64,000 bases of DNA from GCA-2687515 sp002687515 (GCA_030745835.1 JASLNU010000038.1:1-64000), one strand, 5' to 3'. Shown: positions 1 to 9,246, counted from the first letter of the stretch. Made by a program: numbers and translations. Notes: a model not told the origin generated them from the sequence alone.

Positions 1-77
1 GGAAAAAGCCGCTGGAACCCAGGAAGAGATTCCGGGAACGGAAGATCATCTCGATCGAGAACGTCCACAGCCAACCC

Positions 78-133
78 CCTATCCGCTTTACGCCCACCCT
101 AGATGTAGTGGGTGTGGGTGTCAAGCGGATAGG
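78..133. repeat. Imperfect inverted repeat at a duplication breakpoint
   Basis: Perfect 11-bp arms CCTATCCGCTT (78-88) and AAGCGGATAGG (123-133) enclose a spacer whose edges extend the pairing imperfectly (ACGCCCACCC against GGGTGTGGGTGT). It sits about 20 bp before the point where similarity to the TRAP permease begins. It may be the end of a small mobile element or a recombination relic. I recognise no named insertion sequence, and bases 1-77 show no coding similarity I can name. Confidence 0.5.
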
Positions 134-154
134 CACGGATCCAACAATCAGGCA

Positions 155-1040
155 ATCTCCCCGCAAGGTGCTCTCTGCCCTGGCCGACGCCGGTATTATC
201 ATCGGTGAGTTATTCTTGTTGTTGGTGGCGGTATCAATCATCGATGTCTGCATCAATTTCACCAATTTCACCGGCATCCTGACCATTGATATTTTGAATT
301 GGCTCAAATCGGTTTCCACGTTTTCGCTGTTCGGCAACGAGTTTACCATTGGCGGCGCGCTCTATCTGATGCTGGCCCTGGTGGTGACGATGATCGCGAC
401 CATCTTGCTCGGCATGGGCATGCCGACGCTGCCGGCCTATGTAAACGTGGTGTTGATCATCGGCCCGCTGCTGGCCGCCCTCGGCACGTCTTTTTTCACC
501 GCCCATATGTTCATATTCTATTTCGCGGTTGCCTCGGCGATAACGCCGCCGGTTGCCATCGCCGCCTTCGCGGCGTCCACCATTTCCAAGGCGGAACCCT
601 TGTCGACGGGACTGGCGGCGGTACGCGCCGGTATTGTGATGTTCACCATCCCGTTCGTATTCGCCTTCTATCCGGAACTGTTGCTGATCGAACAGGCGCA
701 GTTGGCCCAATCCCTGGATGGCGGCGTCAGCACCGAGAAAATCTATCTGCCGGGCTATGACGGGACGGTCGCTTTGGCGGCGCTCGGCTGGCTGCTTTTT
801 AAACTGGCGGTGGTGCTCTACCTGGTCGCCAGCGCCCTCAGCCGCCAGGATAAATCAGGCCTTTCGACGTTTGGCATTGTGCTGCGGTTGGTCTTGGCCG
901 TTTTGATTTTACTCAAGATACCGCTTATCGCCAATTCGGCGCTTGTTGTAACCGGTTTGTATCTGATCTTTCACCATCTGGGCGTCGCGCGGTTCTTAAC
1001 GGGAAACAAACTGCGTAGAATTCCGTCTGGCCGGCGCTAA
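155..1040 (+). pseudogene. Truncated C-terminal copy of a fused TRAP transporter permease
   Basis: The translated segment closely matches roughly the last 290 residues of the intact 788-residue permease at 2411-4777, starting at its RKVLSALADAGII stretch (about residue 500). The whole N-terminal half, including the DctQ-like part, is missing. No start codon with a ribosome binding site precedes it: a GTG at 108 is in frame but lies in unrelated hairpin sequence. The remaining frame is open to a TAA at 1038-1040 and keeps several membrane segments, so it may have decayed recently or be maintained by gene conversion. From about base 255 onward its DNA is almost identical to the intact copy, whereas the first 100 bases differ at many synonymous sites. 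An expressed fragment is possible but unlikely to transport. Confidence 0.8.
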
Positions 1041-1072
1041 ACCGTCCGCGCTTCGGCGACGCCTGAAAAGCC
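1037..1072 (-). pseudogene. Relic of the dnaE 3' end
   Basis: On the minus strand the bases just after the truncated permease translate as GFSGVAEARTV followed by a stop. The true DnaE tail at 4785 reads AIPGVIEVRTV and a stop, so seven of eleven residues and the stop position agree. The intact permease is likewise followed by the end of dnaE in convergent orientation. The duplicated block therefore seems to have included the permease-dnaE junction. The match is short, so the call depends on conserved context as well as sequence. Confidence 0.5.
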
Positions 1073-1223
1073 GCCAGTGGATCGAAGAGGATGAAAAAAG
1101 CGTGACATTGGCTCAAATTTTTTATGAAGTAAGGCGGATACGGGAACCAACCGAAATCAGGTTCAGTTTCGAGACCGTAAAAATTAGTCAATAAAATTCA
1201 CATTCACCCGATAGGAGGGCTCT

Positions 1224-2273
1224 ATGATGCGCACACTTATTGTAGGCGTGGCTGCGCTTTTCATTGCCGGTAGCGCTCAAGCGCAAAACATCACGCTGAC
1301 CCATGAAGCGGGATCGGCCGGCGGCGCCTCGGATGTTTCCGCCAAGAATCTGGCGGAGGTCGCGGCCGCCGGAAAGATTGCGACGATTCAGGTGCAGGTT
1401 GGCAAAACCCTCACCAAATCGATGCTACAAGTCGCCGAGGGGAAAACGGATATTTCCGCCTCGCCCTTCATCCTTAAATTTCTTATGTCGCGTGGCCTTG
1501 GCCCCTACTCCGGTGTCGGTAAGGAGAAGGGTAAAAAGTTGGCGAACAACTTGCGCCTTCTCTACCCATATCATATTGCGTCCTACTATCTCATCGCTTT
1601 CCAGAGCACGGGCATCGACAGTTTCGCCAAACTCAAGGGCAAAACCATACATAATGGCCCGCCCCGGGGCGGCGCATTGGTAACCGCCCGCCAGATCATC
1701 CAACTCACCACTGGCTTTAAGGAAGGCAGAGATTATACCGGCAAACAGATTGCCTGGGGTCAGGCTCATTCGATCTTTTTGGACCGTTCCGTTGACGCCG
1801 CTTTCCGTCCCGGCACAAATCCATCGGCATTCATGCCCATCTTCATGGCGGCGGGGAAACTCAACCTTGTCTCCCTCCCCAAGGCTAAATTTGAAAGCAA
1901 GGGCTTCCAAAAATACCTCAAGGCGCCGGGCAACGTGGCTAATGTATTCCCGGTTGGCGACCTCGCCCACTATGGTCCCAAGGTGCGTGTTGTCTCGGAA
2001 GACGGCATGTTCCGGACGTTGGCCAACTCGGCCGGCGATATGGTCCACAAGAACATGGATAAGAAATTAGCCAAGGCGTTGACCGCGGCGTACATCAAGA
2101 GCATCCCCAACCTGTTCCGGAAGGTGCCGTTCGCCAGAAGCTCACAGTTTGGTCAGGTCGCCGACAAAAAAATGGGCCTCTGCAAGCCCGGGATTCTTTA
2201 TCATCGGGGCGCTTTCGAGGCTTGGGAAGAAGCCGGTTACAAATTACCCGCTTGCTCGAAACCGCCTGGTTAG
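1224..2273 (+). CDS. TAXI family TRAP transporter solute-binding protein
   Basis: This is the periplasmic binding subunit of a tripartite ATP-independent periplasmic (TRAP) uptake system of the TAXI class. It captures a small organic solute and hands it to the sodium- or proton-driven permease. The 349-residue protein begins with a signal peptide (residues 1-20, ending SAQA) and continues with the TAXI pattern: an early GSAGG stretch, a central segment in which the chain is described as looking for a pathway to the substrate (KLKGKTIHNGPPRGG, about residue 138), and AYIKSIPNLF near the end. The ATG at 1224 follows AGGAGGG at 1213-1219. The permease gene lies downstream after a 137-bp gap holding a strong hairpin. 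The substrate cannot be predicted; TAXI proteins are often linked to glutamate or other carboxylates. Confidence 0.85.
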   Translation: MMRTLIVGVAALFIAGSAQAQNITLTHEAGSAGGASDVSAKNLAEVAAAGKIATIQVQVGKTLTKSMLQVAEGKTDISASPFILKFLMSRGLGPYSGVGKEKGKKLANNLRLLYPYHIASYYLIAFQSTGIDSFAKLKGKTIHNGPPRGGALVTARQIIQLTTGFKEGRDYTGKQIAWGQAHSIFLDRSVDAAFRPGTNPSAFMPIFMAAGKLNLVSLPKAKFESKGFQKYLKAPGNVANVFPVGDLAHYGPKVRVVSEDGMFRTLANSAGDMVHKNMDKKLAKALTAAYIKSIPNLFRKVPFARSSQFGQVADKKMGLCKPGILYHRGAFEAWEEAGYKLPACSKPPG

Positions 2274-2286
2274 GCGTTAGCCGCCA

Positions 2287-2341
2287 ATTGTCCGGGAGCC
2301 GGAGCGCGAAGCTATGCGCTCCGGCTCAGCTTTAGGACAAT
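2287..2341 (+). terminator. Composite hairpin between binding protein and permease genes
   Basis: A perfect 12-bp stem, GAGCCGGAGCGC (2296-2307) pairing with GCGCTCCGGCTC (2316-2327) around an 8-nt loop, is enclosed by a second 7-bp stem, ATTGTCC (2287-2293) with GGACAAT (2335-2341). There is no run of T after it, so it is not a textbook terminator. Its position suggests partial termination or protection of the upstream message, giving more binding protein than permease. Confidence 0.55.
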
Positions 2342-2410
2342 CGAGGACCATGGAAGCCGCGGGCAGGTCCGAGTGACACGCGGGATCAGGCCACAGGGCG
2401 GGGGCGGGGT

Positions 2411-4777
2411 ATGCCGGGAGCGGAAATCACCAAACAGCATGATTGGATGCAACGGCTGGCGATCGGGCTTGCCTTCATCCTGGTCATCATGGGAATGGCA
2501 AACAACCTGCCCAATATCCCGGGTCTGCTTGATGCCGTGCGCTCGATCCCTGGCCTGGCGGAACTGCCGCGTCTCAGCAAGTACAATTTCGAGTTCTTTT
2601 TCCCGCTAACCTTTGCTTTCATGATGGTCGTCGCCCTGCTGACCACGTCTTTTACCCGAGAATGGCGAGACCGGTCGCGGGCGAAATACAGTCTCGGCGT
2701 TGCCCTTGATGTCCTGATGCTGGTCATGGTCCTCGGCCTGGTACTGGTTTATTTGATCGAGCATGAGCAGGTTTGCCTGATCGATACGCTCGATGGCGAA
2801 CGGGCGCGCCTGATGGCGGAAAACGCCGCGCGGGTGAAGGAATATATGGAAGTGTTTGGAACCCCGCCGGACGATGATTTCCCAGACTGCCAAACCAATC
2901 TGGGCAATTGGATACTGCCGTTTCTGGTTTTGGCCATTGGCGTCTTTTTTGTCTACATCATTAAGGCGTGGGGCTTTCCCATTGTAGCTGTTGCGATTGT
3001 TGTCACTCTTTATACGCTGCTGTCCTCGGCCGCCTGGTACTTCGAATGGTCCGACAACAGATATTTAACGACGTCGATCGGCACGATTATTGACGGCGCA
3101 CGTAATTATTCGGCGGGCGTCGTGGCGGCCCGCCATGCCATCATACTGGAATCCAACAGCCTGTTCGGGCAGTTCTTGAACATCACCGTAAATGTGGTCT
3201 TTCCCTATGTCGTATTGGGCGCACTGTTCGGCGCCTCGGCCGGAGGACGCGCTCTGATTAAATTGGCGGTGGTGATTACGCGCAGGCTGCGCGGCGGCCC
3301 GGCCCATGCGGCCATTGTCGGCTCCGCCACCTTCGGGACCATATCCGGGGGCCCGGTGGTCAATGTCCTCGGCACCGGCACCTTGACGATTCCGATGATG
3401 ATCGGCAGCGGTTTCAGGCCCGTGTTCGCGGGCGGCGTGGAAGCCGCGGCGTCGAGCGGCGGGCAGATCATGCCGCCGGTGATGGGGATCGCGGCGTTTG
3501 TCCTGGCCGCCCTCTCGTCGGTGCCTTATTCCGATGTCATCGTCGCCGCCTTCCTGCCGGCGCTCGCCTATTTCTTCAGTCTGTTCCTGATGGTGGTGTT
3601 CGAATCGCGGCGCATGAAGATTGAGCCGGTCGGCGATCTCTCCGAGGAGCAGAAGCTGAGCAAACGGGATTGGTTGAATTTGCTGATGATTGTCGGGCCG
3701 ATCCTCGTCATCCTGGTTCTTCTCTTGAGCACCAAAGATTCCGTCGGGACCGGGCTCCTGGGCTACATCATGGGATATGATCCAGCCTCGGGCGAGACCA
3801 TGCCATGGTTTCTGCTGGTCTATCAGAACGCGGCGGGCGATCCGGACTCGGCTGGATTTTGGGCAGTCATGGTGTTGCTGGTTTTGATGTTCCTGGATCC
3901 TGAAATCCGCAAGAGGCCCCGGAAGGTTCTTTCGGCGCTCGCCGACGCGGGCATCATTATCTCCGAACTGTTCCTGCTACTGGTCGCCGTCTCCCTCATC
4001 GATGTCTCCGTTAACTTCACCAATTTCACCGGCATCCTGACCATCGATGTCCTGAATTGGCTCAAATCGGTTTCCACGTTTTCGCTGTTCGGCAGCGAGT
4101 TTACCATTGGCGGGGCGCTCTATCTGATGCTGGCCCTGGTGGTGACGATGATCGCCACCATCTTGCTCGGCATGGGCATGCCGACGCTGCCGGCTTATGT
4201 AAACGTGGTGCTGATCATCGGGCCGCTGCTGGCCGCCCTCGGCACGTCTTTTTTCACCGCCCATATGTTCATATTCTACTTTGCGGTTGCCTCGGCGATA
4301 ACGCCGCCGGTTGCCATCGCCGCCTTCGCGGCGTCCACCATTTCCAAGGCGGAACCCCTGTCGACCGGCTTCGCGGCGGTGCGCGCCGGTATCGTGATGT
4401 TCACCATCCCGTTCGTATTCGCCTTCTATCCGGAACTGTTGCTGATCGAACAGGCGCAGCTGGCCCAGTCCCTGGAAGGCGGCGTCAGCGCCGAAAAAAT
4501 CTATCTGCCGGGTTATGACGGGACAATCGACTTGGCGGCGCTCGGCTGGCTGCTGTTCAAGCTGGTGGTGGTGCTCTATCTGGTTGCCAGCGCCCTCAGC
4601 CGCCAGGATAAATCAGGCCTTTCGATGTTTGGCATTGTACTGCGGATGGTTCTGGCCGTCTTGATTTTGCTTAAAGTTCCGCTTATCGCCAATTCGGCGC
4701 TTGTTGTAACCGGTTTGTATCTGATCTTTCACCATCTCGGCGGTGGGCGGTTTTTTGCCAGGAAGCCGGCGGTTTGA
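2411..4777 (+). CDS. Fused TRAP transporter permease (4TM/12TM)
   Basis: This inner-membrane protein joins the small (DctQ-like) and large (DctM-like) TRAP membrane subunits in one 788-residue chain, as usual for TAXI systems. It uses an ion gradient to import the solute delivered by the upstream binding protein. Hydrophobic segments fill residues 12-30, 50-80, 95-120 and 160-220 and most of the chain beyond. The large-subunit core carries the conserved glycine-rich stretches GSATFGTISGGPVVNVLGTG (about residue 301) and GMGMPTLPAYVNVVL (about 590). The start is the ATG at 2411, preceded only by a G-rich stretch. It runs convergently into dnaE, with 7 bp between the stop codons. A truncated copy of its last 290 residues lies at 155-1040. 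Confidence 0.9.
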   Translation: MPGAEITKQHDWMQRLAIGLAFILVIMGMANNLPNIPGLLDAVRSIPGLAELPRLSKYNFEFFFPLTFAFMMVVALLTTSFTREWRDRSRAKYSLGVALDVLMLVMVLGLVLVYLIEHEQVCLIDTLDGERARLMAENAARVKEYMEVFGTPPDDDFPDCQTNLGNWILPFLVLAIGVFFVYIIKAWGFPIVAVAIVVTLYTLLSSAAWYFEWSDNRYLTTSIGTIIDGARNYSAGVVAARHAIILESNSLFGQFLNITVNVVFPYVVLGALFGASAGGRALIKLAVVITRRLRGGPAHAAIVGSATFGTISGGPVVNVLGTGTLTIPMMIGSGFRPVFAGGVEAAASSGGQIMPPVMGIAAFVLAALSSVPYSDVIVAAFLPALAYFFSLFLMVVFESRRMKIEPVGDLSEEQKLSKRDWLNLLMIVGPILVILVLLLSTKDSVGTGLLGYIMGYDPASGETMPWFLLVYQNAAGDPDSAGFWAVMVLLVLMFLDPEIRKRPRKVLSALADAGIIISELFLLLVAVSLIDVSVNFTNFTGILTIDVLNWLKSVSTFSLFGSEFTIGGALYLMLALVVTMIATILLGMGMPTLPAYVNVVLIIGPLLAALGTSFFTAHMFIFYFAVASAITPPVAIAAFAASTISKAEPLSTGFAAVRAGIVMFTIPFVFAFYPELLLIEQAQLAQSLEGGVSAEKIYLPGYDGTIDLAALGWLLFKLVVVLYLVASALSRQDKSGLSMFGIVLRMVLAVLILLKVPLIANSALVVTGLYLIFHHLGGGRFFARKPAV

Positions 4778-4784
4778 GCCGCCC

Positions 4785-7700
4785 TTAAACCGTCCGCACC
4801 TCGATGACACCGGGGATCGCCTTGACCGCTTGCGCCATGGCCGGCGACACCGAGTATTTTTCGGCCAGCCTGATTTCCACTTCGGTGTCGGTCTCGAGGC
4901 GCGAGATCAGGATTACCTCGCCGCGGCCCTGTTTTTCACGTTCCAGCACCTGCTTGATCGATTGCAGCGGCTTTTCGTCGTCGATAAACACTTTAAGCGC
5001 CATGTCGGTGCGCGCCGTCGCCTGATCCAAATCTTCCAGCGATTGCACCGTGATGCGCACGCTTTCGCCGCTCATTTGCAGGCTGCCCTTGACGAACACC
5101 GCCTGGCCGCTTTGCAACAGATCGCGGTGCGCCGAGAGGGTTTCGGAAAATACCGTGACCTCGAATTCGCCGGAGCCGTCGGAAAGCTGCACGAAGGCGT
5201 ATTTATTGCCCTTTTGCGAGGTGCGTTCCTTTTTCGAATTGATCACGCCGGCCAGGCGCACCGGCCCTTCCTTGCCGGACGCGACGGCCATTTGATAACT
5301 TACCGCGCGCAGACGCTCCAACTCCGCGGTATAAGCGTCGAGGGGATGCGCCGATAAATAGAAGCCGACGGCATCGAACTCTTCTTTCAGCCGTTCCGTC
5401 GGCAGCCAGTCCGGCATTTCCGGCAAGGGCACATCGGCGGCACCCGTATCTTCGTCGCCGAACAATCCGATTTGATTGCTTTCCCTTTCGGCGCGGGCGG
5501 CGCTGGCATGGCGGATCAGGGCCTCGGCGCCCGCCAACAGATGCCGGCGGTTGCCGTCGAGCGCATCGAACGTCCCAGCCCGGATCAGGTTTTCCAGTTG
5601 GCGCTTGTTGAGCACCTTGGAATCCATGCGCCCGGCGAAATCGTGGATGCTGGCATATGGGCCATTTTCCTGGCGGGCCTCGGTGACGTTGTCCATGGCC
5701 CCCTCGCCGACATTCTTCAGCGCCGCCAGGGCATAGCGGACGGCACCTTTTTCGTCGCCGGTTTCCTCGACCTTGAAGGTCGCCTCCGAGGCGTTGATGT
5801 CGGGCGGCAGCAGCGGAATATTCATGCGCTTAAGCTCGTCCTTGAAGCTGGCAAGCTTATCGGTGTTGTGGAGATCCAGGGTCATCGACGCGGCCATGAA
5901 CTCGACCGGGTAATTGGCCTTTAAGTAAGCGGTCTGATAGGCGACCAGCGCATAGGCGGCGGCATGGGATTTGTTGAAGCCATAGCCCGCGAACTTGGCC
6001 ATTTGATCGAATATTTCAGACGCCCTGGCTTCCGGGACGCCGCGCGCCACGGCGCCGTCGGTGAATTTCTTACGCTGCTCGTTCATTTCCTTTTTGTCTT
6101 TTTTGCCCATGGCCCGGCGCAGAATATCGGCGCCGCCGAGGGAATATCCGGCCAGTTCCTGAGCAATTTGCATGACCTGTTCCTGATAGATCATGATGCC
6201 GTAGGTTTCTTTGAGGATCGGTTCCAGCGTTGGATAAAGGTAATCGGGCTCTTCCCTGCCCAGCGTGCGGTTGATGTAGCTGGGGATGTTGTCCATCGGC
6301 CCCGGCCGGTAAAGGGAGACGATGGCGATGATGTCCTCGAAACTGTCGAGATTCATATTGCGCAGGATATCGCGCATGCCCGAGCTTTCCAGCTGAAACA
6401 CGCCGGTTGTTTCGCCGCGGCCGAGAAGCTCGAAAGTTTTCGCATCGTCGAAGGGCAGCGCGGCAAGGTCAACCTCATGGCCGCGCCGCCGCATCAGCTT
6501 TAGCGCCGTTGCCAGCACGGTCAGGGTCTTGAGGCCGAGGAAGTCAAACTTGACCAAACCCGCCGCTTCCACCGGTTTCCACGAATACTGGGTCACCGGA
6601 ATATCGGAGCGCGGATCGCGGTAAAGCGGGATCAATTCGGTCAGCGGCCTATCGCCGATAACCACGCCGGCGGCATGGGTCGATGCGTGCCGGTAAAGCC
6701 CTTCCAGTTTTTTCGCAATCTCGACCAGGCGGGCGACGGTTGCATCCGTTTCGATCTCCTGTTGAAGCTGCGGCTCGCCCTTGATGGCTTGCTCCAGGGT
6801 CACCGGAGACGCCGGATAATTGGGAACCAGTTTGCAAATCCGGTCCACCTGCGGATAGGGCATTTGCAAGACACGGCCGACATCGCGCAGCGCGGCGCGC
6901 GGCTGTAGCGTCCCGAAGGTGATGATCTGCGCCACCCGGTCGGCGCCGTATTTGCCCTGCACGTAGCGGATCACCTCGTCGCGCCGGTCCTGGCAGAAAT
7001 CGATATCGAAATCGGGCATCGACACCCGCTCGGGATTGAGAAAGCGTTCGAACAGGAGCCCGAAGCGCAACGGATCGAGATCGGTGATGGTCAGCGCCCA
7101 GGCGGCCACCGAACCGGCGCCCGATCCCCTGCCGGGACCGACCGGAATGCCCTCCCCCTTGGTCCAGCGGATGAAATCGGCGACGATCAGGAAATAGCCG
7201 ACATAATCCATCTGCTCGATGACGCCCAATTCGTATTCAAGGCGCTCGCGATATGGGCGCGCCGCGGCTTCCTTTTCCTGATCGGACATGGCGGCGGTAT
7301 ATATTTGCGCTTCAAGCCGGGCTTCCAGCCCCTCGCCGGCCAGGCTTTCGAGGGTATTGGCGTCGCTGCCCCCGCCCCTGGCACCGGGCGGTTTGGGCAA
7401 CAACGGATCGCGCCCCTCGGCCATGACGCCGCAACGCCGCGCGATTACCAGCGTGTTGTCGATGGCTTCGGGAAGGTCGGCGAACAGAGCCCGCATTTCC
7501 TGGGGTGATTTGAAGCGATGTTCCGGCGTCAATTTGCGCCGCCCGGTCTGGTTGATATAAGCGCCCTCGGCAATACAGATCAGCGCGTCATGGGCTTCAT
7601 GCATATCCTCGGAAACGAAAAAGCATTCGTTGGTGGCCACCAACGGGATACCGCGGGCATAGGCGAGATCGAGCAGCGGCGCTTCGATGGCGCGTTCTTG

Positions 7701-8276
7701 GTCCAGGTTGTGGCGCATGATCTCGATATATAAGCGATCCTGGAATGCCGCCTGCAACCGGTTCAATAACATCTCGGCGGCCTCGGTCTGCTCATTGAAC
7801 AATAACCGCCCGAGCCCGCCCTTGGGTCCGCCGGTGAGCGCAATCAATCCCTCGGCGTGGGCTTCGATGGTTTCCAAGGCGAGCCGCGGTTCACCTTCGC
7901 CGTCCGGGGCGAGGTGCGATTCACTGATTAATTTCAATAGGTTGCCGAAGCCCGCTTGATTCTGCGCAAGGACCACCAATTGATCGGGAGCATCCAAGGC
8001 GGCGCCATTGGCCGGCCCGCCATAGGCGCTGCCCGCCTCGCCGGTGCCGCGGAACGGCGTCAGCGCAAGTTGGCAGCCGATGATCGGCTGGATGCCTGCT
8101 TCGGCGCATTTTCCGGAAAACTCCATGGCGCCGAACAGGTTGACCGTGTCGGTCATGGCGACCGAGGGCATGTGCATGCCCTGGCATTGCTTGACCAGGT
8201 CAGGAACTTTTATGGCGCCTTCCAGGAGGGAATAGGCGGTGTGAACGCGAAGATGGACAAAATCGGCGTGGGCCAT
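4785..8276 (-). CDS. dnaE: DNA polymerase III alpha subunit
   Basis: This is the main replicative polymerase, which copies both strands as part of the holoenzyme. The chain begins with a PHP domain (DFVHLRVHTAYSLLEG), followed by the C-family polymerase core with PGRGSGAGSV and the metal-binding MPDFDIDF motif (DNA 6996-7019), then a helix-hairpin-helix region and an OB-fold (PVRLAGVINSKKERTSQKG) near the end. I prefer the ATG at 8276, giving MAHADFVHLRVH and 1163 residues, because the PHP domain starts right there. An in-frame ATG at 8312 would add 12 residues. Neither has a strong ribosome binding site. It follows lolD and two accessory genes on the same strand. A second, error-prone C-family polymerase (dnaE2) lies at 60583. 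Confidence 0.95.
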   Translation of the reverse strand: MAHADFVHLRVHTAYSLLEGAIKVPDLVKQCQGMHMPSVAMTDTVNLFGAMEFSGKCAEAGIQPIIGCQLALTPFRGTGEAGSAYGGPANGAALDAPDQLVVLAQNQAGFGNLLKLISESHLAPDGEGEPRLALETIEAHAEGLIALTGGPKGGLGRLLFNEQTEAAEMLLNRLQAAFQDRLYIEIMRHNLDQERAIEAPLLDLAYARGIPLVATNECFFVSEDMHEAHDALICIAEGAYINQTGRRKLTPEHRFKSPQEMRALFADLPEAIDNTLVIARRCGVMAEGRDPLLPKPPGARGGGSDANTLESLAGEGLEARLEAQIYTAAMSDQEKEAAARPYRERLEYELGVIEQMDYVGYFLIVADFIRWTKGEGIPVGPGRGSGAGSVAAWALTITDLDPLRFGLLFERFLNPERVSMPDFDIDFCQDRRDEVIRYVQGKYGADRVAQIITFGTLQPRAALRDVGRVLQMPYPQVDRICKLVPNYPASPVTLEQAIKGEPQLQQEIETDATVARLVEIAKKLEGLYRHASTHAAGVVIGDRPLTELIPLYRDPRSDIPVTQYSWKPVEAAGLVKFDFLGLKTLTVLATALKLMRRRGHEVDLAALPFDDAKTFELLGRGETTGVFQLESSGMRDILRNMNLDSFEDIIAIVSLYRPGPMDNIPSYINRTLGREEPDYLYPTLEPILKETYGIMIYQEQVMQIAQELAGYSLGGADILRRAMGKKDKKEMNEQRKKFTDGAVARGVPEARASEIFDQMAKFAGYGFNKSHAAAYALVAYQTAYLKANYPVEFMAASMTLDLHNTDKLASFKDELKRMNIPLLPPDINASEATFKVEETGDEKGAVRYALAALKNVGEGAMDNVTEARQENGPYASIHDFAGRMDSKVLNKRQLENLIRAGTFDALDGNRRHLLAGAEALIRHASAARAERESNQIGLFGDEDTGAADVPLPEMPDWLPTERLKEEFDAVGFYLSAHPLDAYTAELERLRAVSYQMAVASGKEGPVRLAGVINSKKERTSQKGNKYAFVQLSDGSGEFEVTVFSETLSAHRDLLQSGQAVFVKGSLQMSGESVRITVQSLEDLDQATARTDMALKVFIDDEKPLQSIKQVLEREKQGRGEVILISRLETDTEVEIRLAEKYSVSPAMAQAVKAIPGVIEVRTV

Positions 8277-8336
8277 GGAAGAAAGGATTTCAGATTCTCT
8301 TGGCGCTGTCATCCGCTATCGGGTGCGGGCGGGCAC

Positions 8337-8369
8337 TTATCCCCAGAAAATTGAATAAGTTGGGGATAA
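8337..8369. repeat. Inverted pair of TTATCCCCA motifs before dnaE
   Basis: TTATCCCCA (8337-8345) and its inverse TGGGGATAA (8361-8369) are separated by 15 AT-rich bases. Each 9-mer differs at one position from the DnaA-box consensus TTATCCACA. The pair lies between the stop of the metallo-hydrolase gene (8374) and the start of dnaE, so it can also fold as a hairpin terminator for the former or act as an operator for the latter. Confidence 0.45.
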
Positions 8370-8373
8370 CCTG

Positions 8374-9246
8374 TTATTCGCCATCGAAGCGGAAGCGGAA
8401 CGTATCTCCGGCGCTTTCGATAAAGCCGAAGGTCGGTGCCGGGAAATGGGCCGGGCCGATGATGACATCGGTTTCGGCGTAACGGCCGAGGAAATCCCGC
8501 CGCGTTGCGCGGGCAAAGTCCGGATCTTTGCAAAAACCGGAACACCAATCGGGATAGGTGAGCTGTAGCGGGTGGTGCATCATGTCACCGGTAAGGATCG
8601 CCTCGGCGCTGTTGTTTTCGATATGCAGTCCGACATGCCCCGGCGTGTGTCCGGGCAACGGCGTGAAGCGGATGCCGTCCTCGATGGCGTGGTCCATGCC
8701 GACCAGTTGCGATAGCCCGGCTTCGATGATCGGCAGGACACTATCGACCAGATGCGCCAAGGGTTGTTCGGCGGCGGCTGATTCCTTTTGCAAGTGGTTC
8801 CATTCGGTTTCGGCGAACAGGTACCGGGCATTGGGGAATGTCGGCACCCAGCGGCCGTTATCGAGGCGCGTATTCCAACCCACATGATCCGGGTGGAGAT
8901 GCGAGCACATGACGAAATTGATATCCTCGGGGCTCACGCCGGCAGCCGCCAGGCGATCAAGCCAAGGCGTTTGCAGATGGCTGAATTTGGGGTTGAGGCG
9001 TTCCTTGCCGTTGCCGAAACAGCCATCCACCAAAATGATATGGTGCGGTGTCCGGATCAAAAAACTTTGGATCGTGGCGACCAAAAGACCGGTGCCAGGG
9101 TCGTAATGCCTTGGCACCAGCCAGTCCCCGTGCGGCTCCAATACTTCGGGCGACCAATCGGGCAAAAGCGTGGCCGGTTCGAAAGTGGGGCCATCGCTCT
9201 CAATGATCGTGGTGATGCTGATGTCGCCGATTTGTTTTACGGGCAT
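8374..9246 (-). CDS. Metallo-beta-lactamase-fold hydrolase
   Basis: This cytoplasmic 290-residue protein has the metallo-beta-lactamase fold. The zinc-binding motif HLHPDH is at residues 116-121, and further family elements are GHTPGHVG (about residue 203) and LTGDMMHH (about residue 221). These ligands usually bind two metal ions for hydrolysis of an ester, lactone or thioester. The substrate is unknown; the layout resembles quorum-quenching lactonases and other broad family members. The ATG at 9246 follows AGGAGG. It lies between the GFA-family gene and dnaE on the same strand and is not part of the usual lolD-dnaE neighbourhood in related genomes, so it looks like an accessory insertion into a conserved block. 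Confidence 0.8.
   Translation of the reverse strand: MPVKQIGDISITTIIESDGPTFEPATLLPDWSPEVLEPHGDWLVPRHYDPGTGLLVATIQSFLIRTPHHIILVDGCFGNGKERLNPKFSHLQTPWLDRLAAAGVSPEDINFVMCSHLHPDHVGWNTRLDNGRWVPTFPNARYLFAETEWNHLQKESAAAEQPLAHLVDSVLPIIEAGLSQLVGMDHAIEDGIRFTPLPGHTPGHVGLHIENNSAEAILTGDMMHHPLQLTYPDWCSGFCKDPDFARATRRDFLGRYAETDVIIGPAHFPAPTFGFIESAGDTFRFRFDGE

Noticed and set aside
4743..8312. Several plus-strand frames of 60-204 codons opposite dnaE
   Set aside because: All lie antisense to an intact dnaE, lack ribosome binding sites and show no protein domains.
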